Positions 42,894 to 51,187 of a stretch of 64,000 bases of DNA are shown here, in pieces. The notes under the pieces are model-generated. The model searched no databases and was not told where the DNA came from. It worked only from the letters and a program-made list of their open reading frames with translations. Both the position numbers and the translations under genes were made by a program. Within the stretch, counting starts at the first letter, position 1. Each line of letters begins with the position of its first letter. This DNA comes from Natronomonas gomsonensis (lineage in GTDB: Archaea; Halobacteriota; Halobacteria; Halobacteriales; Haloarculaceae), in the NCBI RefSeq assembly GCF_013391635.1, contig NZ_JACAWU010000002.1:1054001-1118000 (forward strand). Direction: 5' to 3'.

Positions 42894-43244
42894 CTATCGC
42901 CGTTCGGGCGTCTCCTCGACGCCCTCGAAGTAGAGGTGATAGTGGTCGGCACACGCGGGGTTGAACTGGGTGCCACACTCCGGACAGGAGTCGACGCCCA
43001 TGTACTCCTGGGGAGCGAGTTCGGCGCCGCAGGCGCCACACAGCACGGCGGGTTCGTCACGGCGTTCCAGCGGCCACGGTTCGGCGTCGTGGTCGGTCGT
43101 CTCGGCGTGACAGCGGAAACAGGGGTAGTACGTCTCACAGCAGCCGAATTTCATCGCAACGACGTCGCGCTTGGTGCCGTAGTGGGCACACCGCGTCTCG
43201 CTGTCGACGCCGATGCCGCGGACTTCGTGACCGTGAACCTTCAC
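42894..43244 (-). CDS. CHY-type zinc-finger protein
   Basis: The protein has 116 residues. VHGHEVRGIGVDSETRCAHY, FGCCETYYPCFRCHAE and the paired motifs CGACG and CPECG, then CADHYHLYF, give the Cys/His pattern of CHY zinc fingers (about nine metal ligands, several zinc ions). Family members act in redox or metal handling (yeast Hot13); the archaeal role is unknown. It lies 28 bases upstream of the Nudix start on the same strand. Confidence 0.85.
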   Translation of the reverse strand: MKVHGHEVRGIGVDSETRCAHYGTKRDVVAMKFGCCETYYPCFRCHAETTDHDAEPWPLERRDEPAVLCGACGAELAPQEYMGVDSCPECGTQFNPACADHYHLYFEGVEETPERR

Positions 43245-43284
43245 GGTCGGCGGTTGGGCCGCAGCGACAAAAACCGTCCGCCGA

Positions 43285-44034
43285 CTACAGGCTGCCCCAG
43301 CGAATCCACACCATCACGACGATGACGGCGAGTTGGAACACACCCTGAATCCCGCTGAGTTTCGCGTTGCGCATCCCGATGTTGCTGATGACATCTGTGT
43401 CGGGGTTTTCCGAGACCATCTCCCGATACATCCGTACCTCGCCGGGCATGAGGACGCCGAAGCCGAGGACGCTGAGGACGGTGACGATGCCGAGTGCGAC
43501 GGCGATGGAGGGTTCGGTCATCGCAAAGGCAGGGAGTGTTACAGCGAGATATCCGCCGGAGCCGACGAGGACGACGGCGAAGACGGCCAGCCACCGCCAG
43601 TCCCGGAAGGCGTCGAACTGCCAGCCGATGAGAATAATCGCGGGCAAAAGCGAGGCGGCGGTAAACAGCGCGAGCCACGGCTGGGCGTTCGAGAACACCT
43701 CCAACCGCAGTGCGAGCGTGATGCCGCCGGCAATGGTGACGAGCGCCAGCGTCGGCATCAGGAACGTCATCTTGGGCGTGAACCGCTGGAAGACGTTCGC
43801 CCGCTCTTCGACGGCCAGCCCACCCAACACCGGTCCCAGTACCATCGCCATGAACAGGTCGATGCCGGTCCACAGTACGCCGGCCATCACGTGGACGTAG
43901 ATGTGCTGTGGTCGATTCCCCCACTGGAGGACGTACACCAAGGCGAGAACGGGTATCGCAACAGCGCCGACCGCAAACGCCGGATTCGCTCGGTTCGCCA
44001 TCCCCCGTACCGTCCCGCGAATAGTCGCAGCCAT
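43285..44034 (-). CDS. Polytopic membrane protein, hypothetical
   Basis: The protein has 249 residues with about six to seven membrane helices (for example AFAVGAVAIPVLALVYVL, IYVHVMAGVLWTGIDLFMA, LAVFAVVLVGSGGYLAV). His residues in QHIYVHVM on helix 2 could bind heme, as in DUF2269/CopD-like proteins. The start could also be the ATG at 44001 (MANRANPAF). Function unknown. Confidence 0.6.
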   Translation of the reverse strand: MAATIRGTVRGMANRANPAFAVGAVAIPVLALVYVLQWGNRPQHIYVHVMAGVLWTGIDLFMAMVLGPVLGGLAVEERANVFQRFTPKMTFLMPTLALVTIAGGITLALRLEVFSNAQPWLALFTAASLLPAIILIGWQFDAFRDWRWLAVFAVVLVGSGGYLAVTLPAFAMTEPSIAVALGIVTVLSVLGFGVLMPGEVRMYREMVSENPDTDVISNIGMRNAKLSGIQGVFQLAVIVVMVWIRWGSL

Positions 44035-44155
44035 CGGGTTTGGCCACTCGAAGGCAACGCATAAACGCTGTGTCCTCGGCAGAAATACGGGGCGGCTGTG
44101 CGACGGCGGTACCCCATCGCGGCGGATTCAGGAGTCACGAACGATAGTTCAACGT

Positions 44156-44461
44156 ATGGCCGACATCGAGCTGTACGACCTGAGCGGCTGTCCCTACTGT
44201 GCGAAGGTGCGGCGAGCGCTTGACGACTTGGAGTTGTCGTACGAAACCCACTCTGTCGCCGGTCGACGACGCAACCGCGACGAAGTGTACGAAGTAAGTG
44301 GCCAGTACGGCGTGCCCGTGTTGGTCGACAACGCCAACGGCATCGAGGGGATGGCCGAAAGCGACGACATCGTCGCGTACCTCTATCGTGAGTACGGTGA
44401 CGACGACCAGCAGCCACCGGACGGTGGGCTGTTGTCGCGGCTGCTGTCGCGGCTCACCTGA
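44156..44461 (+). CDS. Glutaredoxin-like protein
   Basis: The protein has 101 residues from the ATG at 44156 (MADIELYDLSGCPYC). The dithiol CPYC (Cys12/Cys15), the cis-Pro region YGVPVLVDN and the C-terminal helix MAESDDIVAYLYREY complete a glutaredoxin fold. A 20-residue acidic/Leu-rich tail is extra. It should catalyse thiol-disulfide exchange in the cytoplasm, probably with gamma-glutamylcysteine. Confidence 0.9.
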   Translation: MADIELYDLSGCPYCAKVRRALDDLELSYETHSVAGRRRNRDEVYEVSGQYGVPVLVDNANGIEGMAESDDIVAYLYREYGDDDQQPPDGGLLSRLLSRLT

Positions 44462-44588
44462 CCGGCAGTCACAAGCGACGAGCGAGACGTGACGCCCGCA
44501 GCGTCACGAGAGGGAAAGCCATGGGAGTGGCCGGGAGTCCGAAACGAACGAGCACTGACAGGGACGCCGGGACCGAAAGCGCTTTTAC

Positions 44589-44604
44589 TTTAGGCTTACC
44601 TAAA
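44589..44604. promoter_or_regulatory. Iron-responsive regulator box, copy 5
   Basis: TTTAGGCTTACCTAAA lies between a TATA-like element (CTTTTACTTT, 44582-44591) and the ATG at 44612, the same geometry as the box at 16566. It predicts iron-controlled expression of the two small genes downstream. Confidence 0.75.
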
Positions 44605-44611
44605 TAAAATA

Positions 44612-44779
44612 ATGACGGCGCGTGCCCAGCGGCGTTCGGAACGGGGCGTTGATTCCGACGCCGACTCCAAACCCGAGGTGTCCCAGTGTGAGAGTTCTCC
44701 CGGCAAATCCGTGTTCATCGAAACGGACAACAACGACGGCTGGATTGCGAGTGACCTGACGGTCGACGTTCGACGGTGA
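44612..44779 (+). CDS. Small iron-box-controlled protein (55 residues)
   Basis: The frame MTARAQRRSERGVDSDADSK runs to TGA at 44777. The C-terminal half (GKSVFIETDNNDGW, IASDLTVDVRR) has the conserved look of a family of short haloarchaeal proteins; a single Cys (QCESSPG) remains where relatives may carry more. It sits directly behind an iron box and six bases before the amphi-Trp gene. It may be a metal- or stress-related protein; no function known. Confidence 0.6.
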   Translation: MTARAQRRSERGVDSDADSKPEVSQCESSPGKSVFIETDNNDGWIASDLTVDVRR

Positions 44780-44785
44780 GTACTC

Positions 44786-45082
44786 GTGGCAGATTCTGAC
44801 TCAGCTACAGACGACGACCGGACGACGATTCGGGCGGGACGAGAGTTTGAACGCGAATACCGTCTTGACTCGAAGGAAGCCGGCGAGTTTCTGATCGCGC
44901 TGGGAGAACAACTCAGAGACGACGACGAACTCACGCTCGTCGACGACGAGTGGGAACTCCCCTTTGCCTTCGGCGAGCCCATCGACGTCGAAATCGACTT
45001 CGACGGCGTCGGCGACCAGGAGTTAGAAATTGAGGTAGAGATTCCGGGGCGAAGCGACGAATCGGCGCCCGACGTTCGGTAG
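44786..45082 (+). CDS. Amphi-Trp domain protein
   Basis: The protein has 98 residues with GTG start at 44786. EFEREYRLDSKEAGEFLIAL, DELTLVDDEWELPFAFGEPI and VDVEIDF-like strands match the amphi-Trp domain (a conserved Trp after paired acidic strands). Function of the domain is not established. Likely co-transcribed with the iron-box gene before it. Confidence 0.7.
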   Translation: MADSDSATDDDRTTIRAGREFEREYRLDSKEAGEFLIALGEQLRDDDELTLVDDEWELPFAFGEPIDVEIDFDGVGDQELEIEVEIPGRSDESAPDVR

Positions 45083-45092
45083 TCAGTCGGCG

Positions 45093-45638
45093 TTAGTTCG
45101 TCGCGGATTCGAGGACGAGCGAGTCGTCTTCGAGGTAGTGTTCGATATGGTGGGTGTGTTCTTCGATGGTTTCGAGTTGCTCGCGAAGCATCTCGCTTGT
45201 CGCGTAGTCGCCGAGGCCCTCGGCCAACTCGATGTGTTGCCGGTAGCTCTCGATGATGTTGCCCATCATCTCGAGGTCGTTCTCCAGCGACGCTCGGATG
45301 TCGTAGACGTCCTCGTCTTCGGCCTCGACAGTAGCGTTCTCGGCGAGCGTCGTCATGCTGGCGTGCGGAACGCCGCCCAGCGCCTGCAGACGCTCAGCGA
45401 GTTCGTCGGCGGCGTCTTCGACGTCCTCGTACACTTCCTGAAGGAACACGTGAATATCGAGGAACTCCGCGCCCTCGACGTTCCAGTGGTGTTTGTGCAG
45501 TTGGTGATAGAGGACGTACGCGTCCGCGAGGTCCGTGTTCAGCGCGTCGATGATCTGTTCGGCTTTCTCGGTGTCGAGTCGGAGCGCGTTCTCTTCGACG
45601 GTGCCAGCCTGTTGACGGGTGGTCTTCTGTGTGCTCAT
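45093..45638 (-). CDS. dpsA: Dps-family ferritin (DpsA)
   Basis: The protein has 181 residues, the size of halophilic DpsA. Ferroxidase-site residues are in YHQLHKHHWNVEG and IHVFLQEVYEDVEDAADELAER; the helical bundle continues to HTHHIEHYLEDD. Dodecamers of this family oxidise and store iron and protect DNA from peroxide. TATA (minus strand AATTATAAG near 45664-45672) is about 30 bases upstream, and a second AT-rich element and half iron box lie further up. It converges on the amphi-Trp gene. Confidence 0.92.
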   Translation of the reverse strand: MSTQKTTRQQAGTVEENALRLDTEKAEQIIDALNTDLADAYVLYHQLHKHHWNVEGAEFLDIHVFLQEVYEDVEDAADELAERLQALGGVPHASMTTLAENATVEAEDEDVYDIRASLENDLEMMGNIIESYRQHIELAEGLGDYATSEMLREQLETIEEHTHHIEHYLEDDSLVLESATN

Positions 45639-45693
45639 TACATCTGTAGTTGGGTCGCCAGCGACTTATAATTACTCAAATTGAAAATATATT

Positions 45694-45709
45694 TTCGTCT
45701 TGCCTAAAA
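45694..45709. promoter_or_regulatory. Degenerate iron box upstream of dpsA
   Basis: TTTCGTCTTGCCTAAA keeps the right half CCTAAA but only three of six positions in the left half. It lies 56-71 bases before the dpsA start, behind a second TATA-like element (AATATATTT). Confidence 0.3.
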
Positions 45710-45759
45710 TGCGGATAACTACGGACCATCGTCACTGCTCACAGCGTGCTCTGCGGCAG

Positions 45760-45915
45760 TCAGTCGTCGGCATCCAGCAACTCGACGTCGACTGCGGTGT
45801 CTTCGTTGACGAATTCGGGTGGTTCCGCCGATTCAGCAGGTTCGTCCTCTTCTTCGTCTTCGGCCTGTTCGTGACGCCACTTTGCTTGTTCCTTGCCGAG
45901 TGTGTGGTGACACAT
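45760..45915 (-). CDS. Small acidic protein (51 residues)
   Basis: I start at the ATG at 45915 (MCHHTLGKEQAKWRHE). The sequence turns from a His/Lys-rich start to a very acidic middle (EQAEDEEEDEPAESAEPPEF) and tail. It is typical of small haloarchaeal proteins of unknown function; the first residues (CHH) could bind metal. Confidence 0.5.
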   Translation of the reverse strand: MCHHTLGKEQAKWRHEQAEDEEEDEPAESAEPPEFVNEDTAVDVELLDADD

Positions 45916-45974
45916 GTGTTGACCCTCCACACGATATTTTGACTCCAGCCGCAAAACCCTCACGGCCAGTCGAG

Positions 45975-46703
45975 TCAGGTGTCGAAAGTGATTGTTTCGA
46001 GGTCCAACTCCAACTCGGCGACGTGGTCGTTGTAAGCGTCGACGAACCCCCCGAATCGAGGGGCGTACTCACGTACGTCGGCCGCAGAGGGCGGGCCGTA
46101 TTGGGAGAGGACGTACACCCCGCCCGAGCCGCCAGCACGGAGGTACGACGCGCCGTCTTCGTCCCACTTCAACTCCCAGCGGGTGCCGTCGATTCGGGCC
46201 GCGAAGCTGCCGTACTCGGTGCCCTCGTAGCGGCGCAGTTCGCCCGCCATCCGGTCACAGCAGGCTTCGATAGTTTCGACGATGCGGTCGCGTTCGGCGA
46301 CGACACTCTCGGTTGATTCCACCGTTGGGAAGGATGTCTCAACCGAATCGAGCAGTCCGGCCAGTGACTCGACGTAGTCGTTGTACGCCGCGACGAAGGC
46401 GGGGTAGTCTTCGAGGGCCTCCGCCAGCGCCTTCGGCTCGGCCGGTTGTTGTGTCGAGATGACGTACGTCTCGCCGCCGCCACGCGGTTCGAACCGGAGG
46501 TATTCGAGGTCGCCAGCCTCGTATTTGACCGTCCACTCGCCGTCGTCGGTCGAAAACGACCGCTGGCCGTAGTCGCCGCCGTCGACGCGGGCGATGTGGT
46601 AGGCGATGCGGCCGGCGTGGTCACGGACCGCAGCGAGGAGGTCCTCACGGCGCTCTGCGACTTCCTCGACATCGGCGAGGTCCAAATCCGCAAATGAGGT
46701 CAT
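45975..46703 (-). CDS. Conserved haloarchaeal protein with internal duplication
   Basis: The protein has 242 residues from the ATG at 46703 (MTSFADLDLADVEEV). Two similar halves are seen: the first (about 12-118) has RIAYHIARVDGGDYGQRSF, EWTVKYEAGDLEYLRF, TYVIS and FVAAYNDYVESL; the second (about 120-238) has RMAGELRRYEGTEYGSF, RWELKWDEDGASYLRA, VYVLS and FVDAYNDHVAEL. The family has no function known to me. Single-domain relatives may act as dimers. Confidence 0.65.
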   Translation of the reverse strand: MTSFADLDLADVEEVAERREDLLAAVRDHAGRIAYHIARVDGGDYGQRSFSTDDGEWTVKYEAGDLEYLRFEPRGGGETYVISTQQPAEPKALAEALEDYPAFVAAYNDYVESLAGLLDSVETSFPTVESTESVVAERDRIVETIEACCDRMAGELRRYEGTEYGSFAARIDGTRWELKWDEDGASYLRAGGSGGVYVLSQYGPPSAADVREYAPRFGGFVDAYNDHVAELELDLETITFDT

Positions 46704-46807
46704 ATTATCTGTGGGTCGGCATCGCTGATAACCTCCGTGGCTGTGAATCAAGGATTATCGAGCTGTCAGTGTTTCATAATAATCTACGGCGAAGCGATTG
46801 ATTTTTC

Positions 46808-47149
46808 GTGACCGACAAGAACACTCGTGGTATGGCTACACGTGGACCACAACCGACCGATGGGACCGTCGCTCGACTTCCTCATATCGTGCCCTTCGAC
46901 CTACCACAGGTGACGCGTCTGAGTTGGGAGCTCGGCTCCAATGTCGTCAGTGACGCAGTCGAACTCGGTACGTGGGAGCGAGTGGGCGGCGCGTGGACGC
47001 TCTCGATATTCCGCGCCACGAGCGAAACGGTCGTGCTCCGCCTCCAGACGCCCACTGGTCGAGAACGTTTCTATGGTGCCGCCGAAATGGATATTAATTC
47101 GGTTCGGCCGGAGTTAATTTCGGCGCCAGAGTGGGAACGGCGGGAGTAG
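46808..47149 (+). CDS. Hypothetical protein (113 residues)
   Basis: A GTG start at 46808 is 29 bases after the TATA element TCATAATAATC (46774-46784), fitting a leaderless message; the ATG at 46832 is the alternative. The protein is a compact alpha/beta sequence (VVSDAVELGTWERVGGAW, ETVVLRLQTPTGRERF). No family recognised. Confidence 0.5.
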   Translation: MTDKNTRGMATRGPQPTDGTVARLPHIVPFDLPQVTRLSWELGSNVVSDAVELGTWERVGGAWTLSIFRATSETVVLRLQTPTGRERFYGAAEMDINSVRPELISAPEWERRE

Positions 47150-47345
47150 TACTTCCGATAGCTGTTGGTACCGGCGTAGCTCTAGTAAGGTACCCATGTA
47201 TATGTCAGTATACAGGCTTATTTAGCATATCTGAGTGACAGAATGCGTTCCCCTCGGTGAAAAGCCGAAGTTCTACCGTGATGAGACACGGCTTAAAAGG
47301 AGCTAATCCACTGTGTCAACGAATGCGACCTCGCCAGTAGGGTTG

Positions 47346-47522
47346 CTACGCCGGCTTCTCCCCTGCTCGAATATTTGTCAGTGTTTGCGCCCACACTGCC
47401 CTACAGTTCGGACACTCCAAATGCACGTTCTTCGTCCCCTTCTCCCGTGTAAACTTAGAGATATCGTGCCCGCAGTCGCACGCAAATTCGAACTCCAAAC
47501 GAGGGTACGGAAGGTAACTCAC
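47346..47522 (-). CDS. Probable zinc-ribbon microprotein (58 residues)
   Basis: A GTG start at 47522 gives VSYLPYPRLEFEFACDCGHD, then KNVHLECPNCRAVWAQ. The Cys pairs CDC and CPNC form a ribbon. A GTG start and unusual length make the start uncertain, but the coherent ribbon suggests a real gene in an otherwise empty stretch. Confidence 0.45.
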   Translation of the reverse strand: MSYLPYPRLEFEFACDCGHDISKFTREKGTKNVHLECPNCRAVWAQTLTNIRAGEKPA

Positions 47523-47699
47523 AAAAGTTTTGACATGGTATGATATTACGGACGAATACCACTTGAAGAGCCGCTGTCGTTACTCGGGTTCGAAGTAAAG
47601 CTGTTGGACGGAATTGCCGATGATGTACACCGGAAAGCCATTCCCACAAATCATGTCGGCCTCCTCAACCACCCGCTCCAGCAACGAACGAACATCACG

Positions 47700-48314
47700 C
47701 TAGTACCGCTCGGAGCGGTCCTCCAGCAGTGTGACGGCTGGCGTGCCGTATGGCTCCGTCGGCGATGCTCGAAGATGAACGTATGTAGCTGCGAACGCCG
47801 GTGTGATGTCTTCTGGGGAAAAGCACGGGTATCGTGGGAACTGCGCTGCGAGCGCTCTTATCGCCCTGCAGCCCTGTCCACGTGTTGAGCAGGCGACCGA
47901 ACACCGTCTGGTGCTCCGTGGGTGTCCGCTCCGGCGGTCGGTCGGAATCGTCGCGCATCCGCGGCACCGATAGGTTGGCGGCGGCGGCCACTTGTTGGAA
48001 TCGCTCTTCGAGGGCGTGTTCGACGACGAAGTATGGCGTGAACACGCCGTCTATCGACCCGGAGGCACACACCCACGCCGCCAGCTCGTTGAGCGCGCGT
48101 GCCGTAACGGCGTCCCACGATTCCAGCAACCAATCGTGCTGAATGGCGACTTGCAGCCCGTGATAGCAGACCGGGCGGGAGCCGTCGATCCACGGACGAA
48201 TCGGAGATCGTGGGAGTTCAACAACCGACGCCAGGGGTCGGCGTACGTTGGCGGGTTGTCCGTTCGGACAAGCGCCCGTTTCGAAGTTGATGTGTCTGTT
48301 GGTGTATCGAGCAA
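47700..48314 (-). pseudogene. Frameshifted hypothetical gene remnant
   Basis: Three frames are needed to read a continuous protein: MLDTPTDTSTSKRALVRTD to RFVRG from 48314, then DGSRPVCYHGLQVAIQHDWL and ESWDAVTARALNELAAWV in a second frame, then PEDITPAFAATYVHLRASP to the stop at 47700 in a third. The shifts fall near 48180 and 47830. The family is not recognised. Decay next to the pilin cluster suggests loss of function. Confidence 0.45.
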
Positions 48315-48338
48315 ATACTGAAAAATTGATGACGGTCG

Positions 48339-48800
48339 TTAGTTAGCTTCGTACGTCGAGAGCGTCGACGAGCTGCCGCCACCTTCTGCCGTCCAGATCA
48401 GGCGGTACGTACCGGAAGCTGGCTCGGAATGCGTGACTGAACCGTTAACGGCAAGGCAACTGGTCCCAGCAGTAACGGTGCTACTGGTCCAGTTATTGTG
48501 AGCATTCGCGGATGCGCATGCAGGCGACGTGCCTAGATTGCTACCACCAGTTACCTCTAAGTTCGTTGCCGTGACCGAGTCTCCGCCTTCATGTGTTATT
48601 TCGAGCGCGTTGCTACTGTTCTGATCCCAATCCCATTGGGCGTTTGGGCTGGTTTGCTGGACTTGGTCGCCCAAGCCAAGGACGAACGTCCCAATGACGG
48701 CCGCGAGGATGACGGTTATCGCTACCATCAGGATGACGCCAATCACTGGCGAGACTGCGCGTTCCGATTCGTCGGTCGTGAAGAGTTGTGTGAATCTCAT
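48339..48800 (-). CDS. Archaeal type IV pilin (third of a tandem set)
   Basis: The protein has 153 residues. The prepilin-peptidase motif [12 protein letters not shown] is followed by the H-domain ([19 protein letters not shown]), identical in the two upstream genes. The middle is variable and Ser/Thr/Asn-rich with a Cys pair (CASANAHN, SCLAVNG); the end [15 protein letters not shown] is again shared. PibD removes the short leader and the H-domain packs into the filament core. Last gene of a leftward three-pilin operon. Confidence 0.9.
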   Translation of the reverse strand: MRFTQLFTTDESERAVSPVIGVILMVAITVILAAVIGTFVLGLGDQVQQTSPNAQWDWDQNSSNALEITHEGGDSVTATNLEVTGGSNLGTSPACASANAHNNWTSSTVTAGTSCLAVNGSVTHSEPASGTYRLIWTAEGGGSSSTLSTYEAN

Positions 48801-48816
48801 TATCGTGTTAATTAGT

Positions 48817-49302
48817 TTAGGCGTTTGGTCCTTCCCACGTGGTCAGCGTCGAGGAGCTGCCGCCGCCCTCGGCAGTCCAGACGAGACGAATGGTTGCGCT
48901 ATCCAGCTCACCATCAGTCCAAGACCCGCTATTGTAGGAACCTGCAGTATTATTGAATTCCGCGCTATCTCCAGCGGAGACCGTCGTATCGGAGCCTGTT
49001 CCTAACGTCGACCAGTCGTAATCGCCATTATCAAGATTACTCGCTCCGCTCAGCGACACTTTCAATGTCGTCTCGTCAACGTCGTCACCACTCGTGTGGG
49101 AGATCGCCCACGAGGAACTTGAGTTGTAGTCGGTTTCCCACTGGGCGTTCGGGCTCGTTTGCTGGACTTGGTCGCCCAAGCCGAGGACGAACGTCCCGAT
49201 GACGGCCGCGAGGATAACGGTTATCGCAACCATCAGGATAACCCCGATGACGGGCGATACAGCGCGTTCTTCGTCAGATTTGAAGAGGCCTGTGAATTGC
49301 AT
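48817..49302 (-). CDS. Archaeal type IV pilin (second of a tandem set)
   Basis: The protein has 161 residues. It starts [20 protein letters not shown] with the same H-domain and [15 protein letters not shown] as its neighbours. The variable part lacks Cys, unlike the flanking copies, and contains many Ser/Asp/Asn. The common end [15 protein letters not shown] is present. It lies 21 bases after the first pilin and 16 before the third. Likely adhesion or surface variation. Confidence 0.9.
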   Translation of the reverse strand: MQFTGLFKSDEERAVSPVIGVILMVAITVILAAVIGTFVLGLGDQVQQTSPNAQWETDYNSSSSWAISHTSGDDVDETTLKVSLSGASNLDNGDYDWSTLGTGSDTTVSAGDSAEFNNTAGSYNSGSWTDGELDSATIRLVWTAEGGGSSSTLTTWEGPNA

Positions 49303-49323
49303 TGTTTTGAATTGTCGGTTGCT

Positions 49324-49773
49324 TTAGTTGGCCGTGTAGGACGTGAGCGTGGAGGAGGAGCCGCCGCCTTCGGCTGTCCAAATGAGGCGGAACTCATCAC
49401 CATCAGAAATGTCATTATTATTGACCTGGCAAGTATCGCCAGCAGTCACGGATGCAGAGGTCCAATTGTTGCTAGTTGCGGGATCATTAACACTACAAGT
49501 GGCTCCCGATGGCGTGTTTGACCCCGTGGCTTCCAATGTGGTCGCCTCCACTGAGTCTCCTCCTTCATGGGTGACGTTGAGGTCTCCTCCGTCAACCTCC
49601 CAGTTCCATTGTGCATTCGGACTGGTTTGCTGGACCTGGTCGCCAAGCCCCAGCACGAACGTTCCGATGACGGCTGCCAGAATCACCGTAATCGCGACCA
49701 TCAGGATAACCCCTATAACGGGGGATACCGCACGATTCTCCTCGTCTGCTGTGAGCAGGTGTTTCAATTCCAT
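49324..49773 (-). CDS. Archaeal type IV pilin (first of a tandem set)
   Basis: The protein has 149 residues from the ATG at 49773 ([17 protein letters not shown]), preferred over an ATG six codons earlier because the leader length then matches the other copies. The H-domain is identical to theirs. The variable part has two Cys ([16 protein letters not shown]). A TATA-like element (minus strand GGATAAGCG, about 49809-49817) lies upstream. First gene of the operon. Confidence 0.9.
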   Translation of the reverse strand: MELKHLLTADEENRAVSPVIGVILMVAITVILAAVIGTFVLGLGDQVQQTSPNAQWNWEVDGGDLNVTHEGGDSVEATTLEATGSNTPSGATCSVNDPATSNNWTSASVTAGDTCQVNNNDISDGDEFRLIWTAEGGGSSSTLTSYTAN

Positions 49774-50223
49774 GGTTGTGTCAACGCACACACCCTCTGC
49801 GGGTAGGGTACGCTTATCCTATCCAATCAGAGCCATCTGTAATAAAGATGCAAGCCGACTCAGGCCGTGAGTCGGGCGGGTAAAACCCACGGACGGCACA
49901 CTGATAGATTGAGAATTTCGAGAAGTCACGAAACCAGCCCCCGGCGGAGGGGGCCGAGGTGTGACGCTGACAGCACCCGGTTTGGGCGCACACCGACTCA
50001 GGGCATGGAATAACCCCGTCGAGTGCATCTCTACCTCTGGTGGCTATCGGCATAAAACACCCGGCCCGTCTTCAGGTTGTGACGACACACCAAGTGGTAG
50101 GGATAGCCGACAGAATGAGTTCACACCCTATCGACTCACTTCTCCGTTAGAGTGGCGAACGAGACGGCCAAGAGTAGCGAAAACGCCGAACCCTGAGAAC
50201 TGTCGCTGTGGGAACGTAGGTAT
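49774..50223. other. Intergenic stretch between pilin operon and tRNA gene
   Basis: About 450 bases with no supported gene. It includes the pilin promoter and a strong hairpin CCCCC-GGCGGA-GGGGG (49938-49953). Short frames on both strands are not protein-like. An unrecognised RNA is possible. Confidence 0.35.
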
Positions 50224-50224
50224 C

Positions 50225-50230
50225 AAAAAA
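50225..50230 (-). terminator. T-run terminator behind tRNA-Pro
   Basis: Six T residues on the minus strand, 14 bases after the tRNA 3' end; T-tracts are sufficient for archaeal termination. Confidence 0.5.
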
Positions 50231-50244
50231 CCGAAGCGGGCAAT

Positions 50245-50316
50245 GGGCCGGCACGAATTTGAATCGTGGTTACGGCCACCCGAAGGCCGAAGGATACCAA
50301 GCTACCCCACCGGCCC
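50245..50316 (-). tRNA. tRNA-Pro (anticodon CGG)
   Basis: The 72-base sequence folds into a cloverleaf: acceptor GGGCCGG/CCGGCCC, anticodon stem CGGCC/GGCCG around loop TTCGGGT (anticodon CGG), T arm CACGA/TCGTG with loop TTCAAAT. CCA is not encoded and no intron is seen. A TATA-like CCTTAAAGT lies about 28 bases upstream. Confidence 0.9.
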
Positions 50317-50367
50317 GCACTCGATACGAGGCCGGCGCCGACTTTAAGGGTTATGATGCGGCTCGAT

Positions 50368-51129
50368 TCAGAGCGCCTCGGGGTCCGAGGTTGGCTCTGT
50401 GGTGCCACCGCCACTGCCCGGCTTCTCGCCACGAACTTGCAGGTATGCGTCGGCGAGAATACCATAGCTGATGATAGCGAACACCGACGTGAGCGCGAGG
50501 CTCAGGACTTGACCGGCGGCGGGGCTTACGAAGGAAGCCACCGAGCCGATGCTACTCCCGACAGCCGTGATGACGCCGACGATGAGACCGAGCGCGAACA
50601 GGCCCCAGCGGTTGCCGCTTGCGAGTTCCCAACTGCGGCTCAAGGAGTCCATAGCGCGTTCGTCCTCGACGCCGATGGCGAAGATGACGAAAATGAAGCT
50701 AATCGCAAGGAAGATACCGGGGACGAACAGCAAGATGAACCCGATAGTGACCGCGATCGTGACGATGATGTTGGCACCGATGGACGAGATGAACGCCCGG
50801 CCCATTCGGCGGGTGAAGAGCTCTCCGGGCAGGGAGTTCAACTCCGACTGCTCGCGGGTCAACGCCCGCGTCGCGGCGATGTAGAGGACGACACCGAACG
50901 CCAGACCAACGACCGCGATAACACTGGCGACGGCCGCGGGAACCGGCAGTGCGAATCCGAGCTGGCCGGATTGCTGGGCCTCCGGCGGGAGGATGTCGAT
51001 GAACACCGCGTTGACCGACCCGAGGAACAGCAGTTGATACACGAACGTCAGTACCATCAGGACGCCACCACTGTACGTGAGCGACCGGCGAATACCGTCA
51101 CCGAGCGCGTCACCGATTTGGAGGGACAT
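50368..51129 (-). CDS. Polytopic membrane protein, DUF7847/glycerophosphodiester-membrane-like
   Basis: The protein has 253 residues with about six membrane helices in pairs (GGVLMVLTFVYQLLFLG, AAVASVIAVVGLAFGVVLYI, IIVTIAVTIGFILLFVPGIF, WGLFALGLIVGVITAV). The motif FVPGIFLAISFIFVIFAIGVEDE followed by MDSLSRSWELASGNRW is typical of this archaeal/bacterial membrane family of unknown role. TATA (51153-51160) gives a leaderless message. Confidence 0.7.
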   Translation of the reverse strand: MSLQIGDALGDGIRRSLTYSGGVLMVLTFVYQLLFLGSVNAVFIDILPPEAQQSGQLGFALPVPAAVASVIAVVGLAFGVVLYIAATRALTREQSELNSLPGELFTRRMGRAFISSIGANIIVTIAVTIGFILLFVPGIFLAISFIFVIFAIGVEDERAMDSLSRSWELASGNRWGLFALGLIVGVITAVGSSIGSVASFVSPAAGQVLSLALTSVFAIISYGILADAYLQVRGEKPGSGGGTTEPTSDPEAL

Positions 51130-51187
51130 ACACAGTGGGATTCTCCATCGGCTTACTTAAATTCCCAGCTTAAACCGGGGATAGAGT

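Noticed and set aside
49774..50223. SRP RNA or RNase P RNA in the gap before tRNA-Pro
   Set aside because: No conserved core sequences of either RNA were recognised on either strand.
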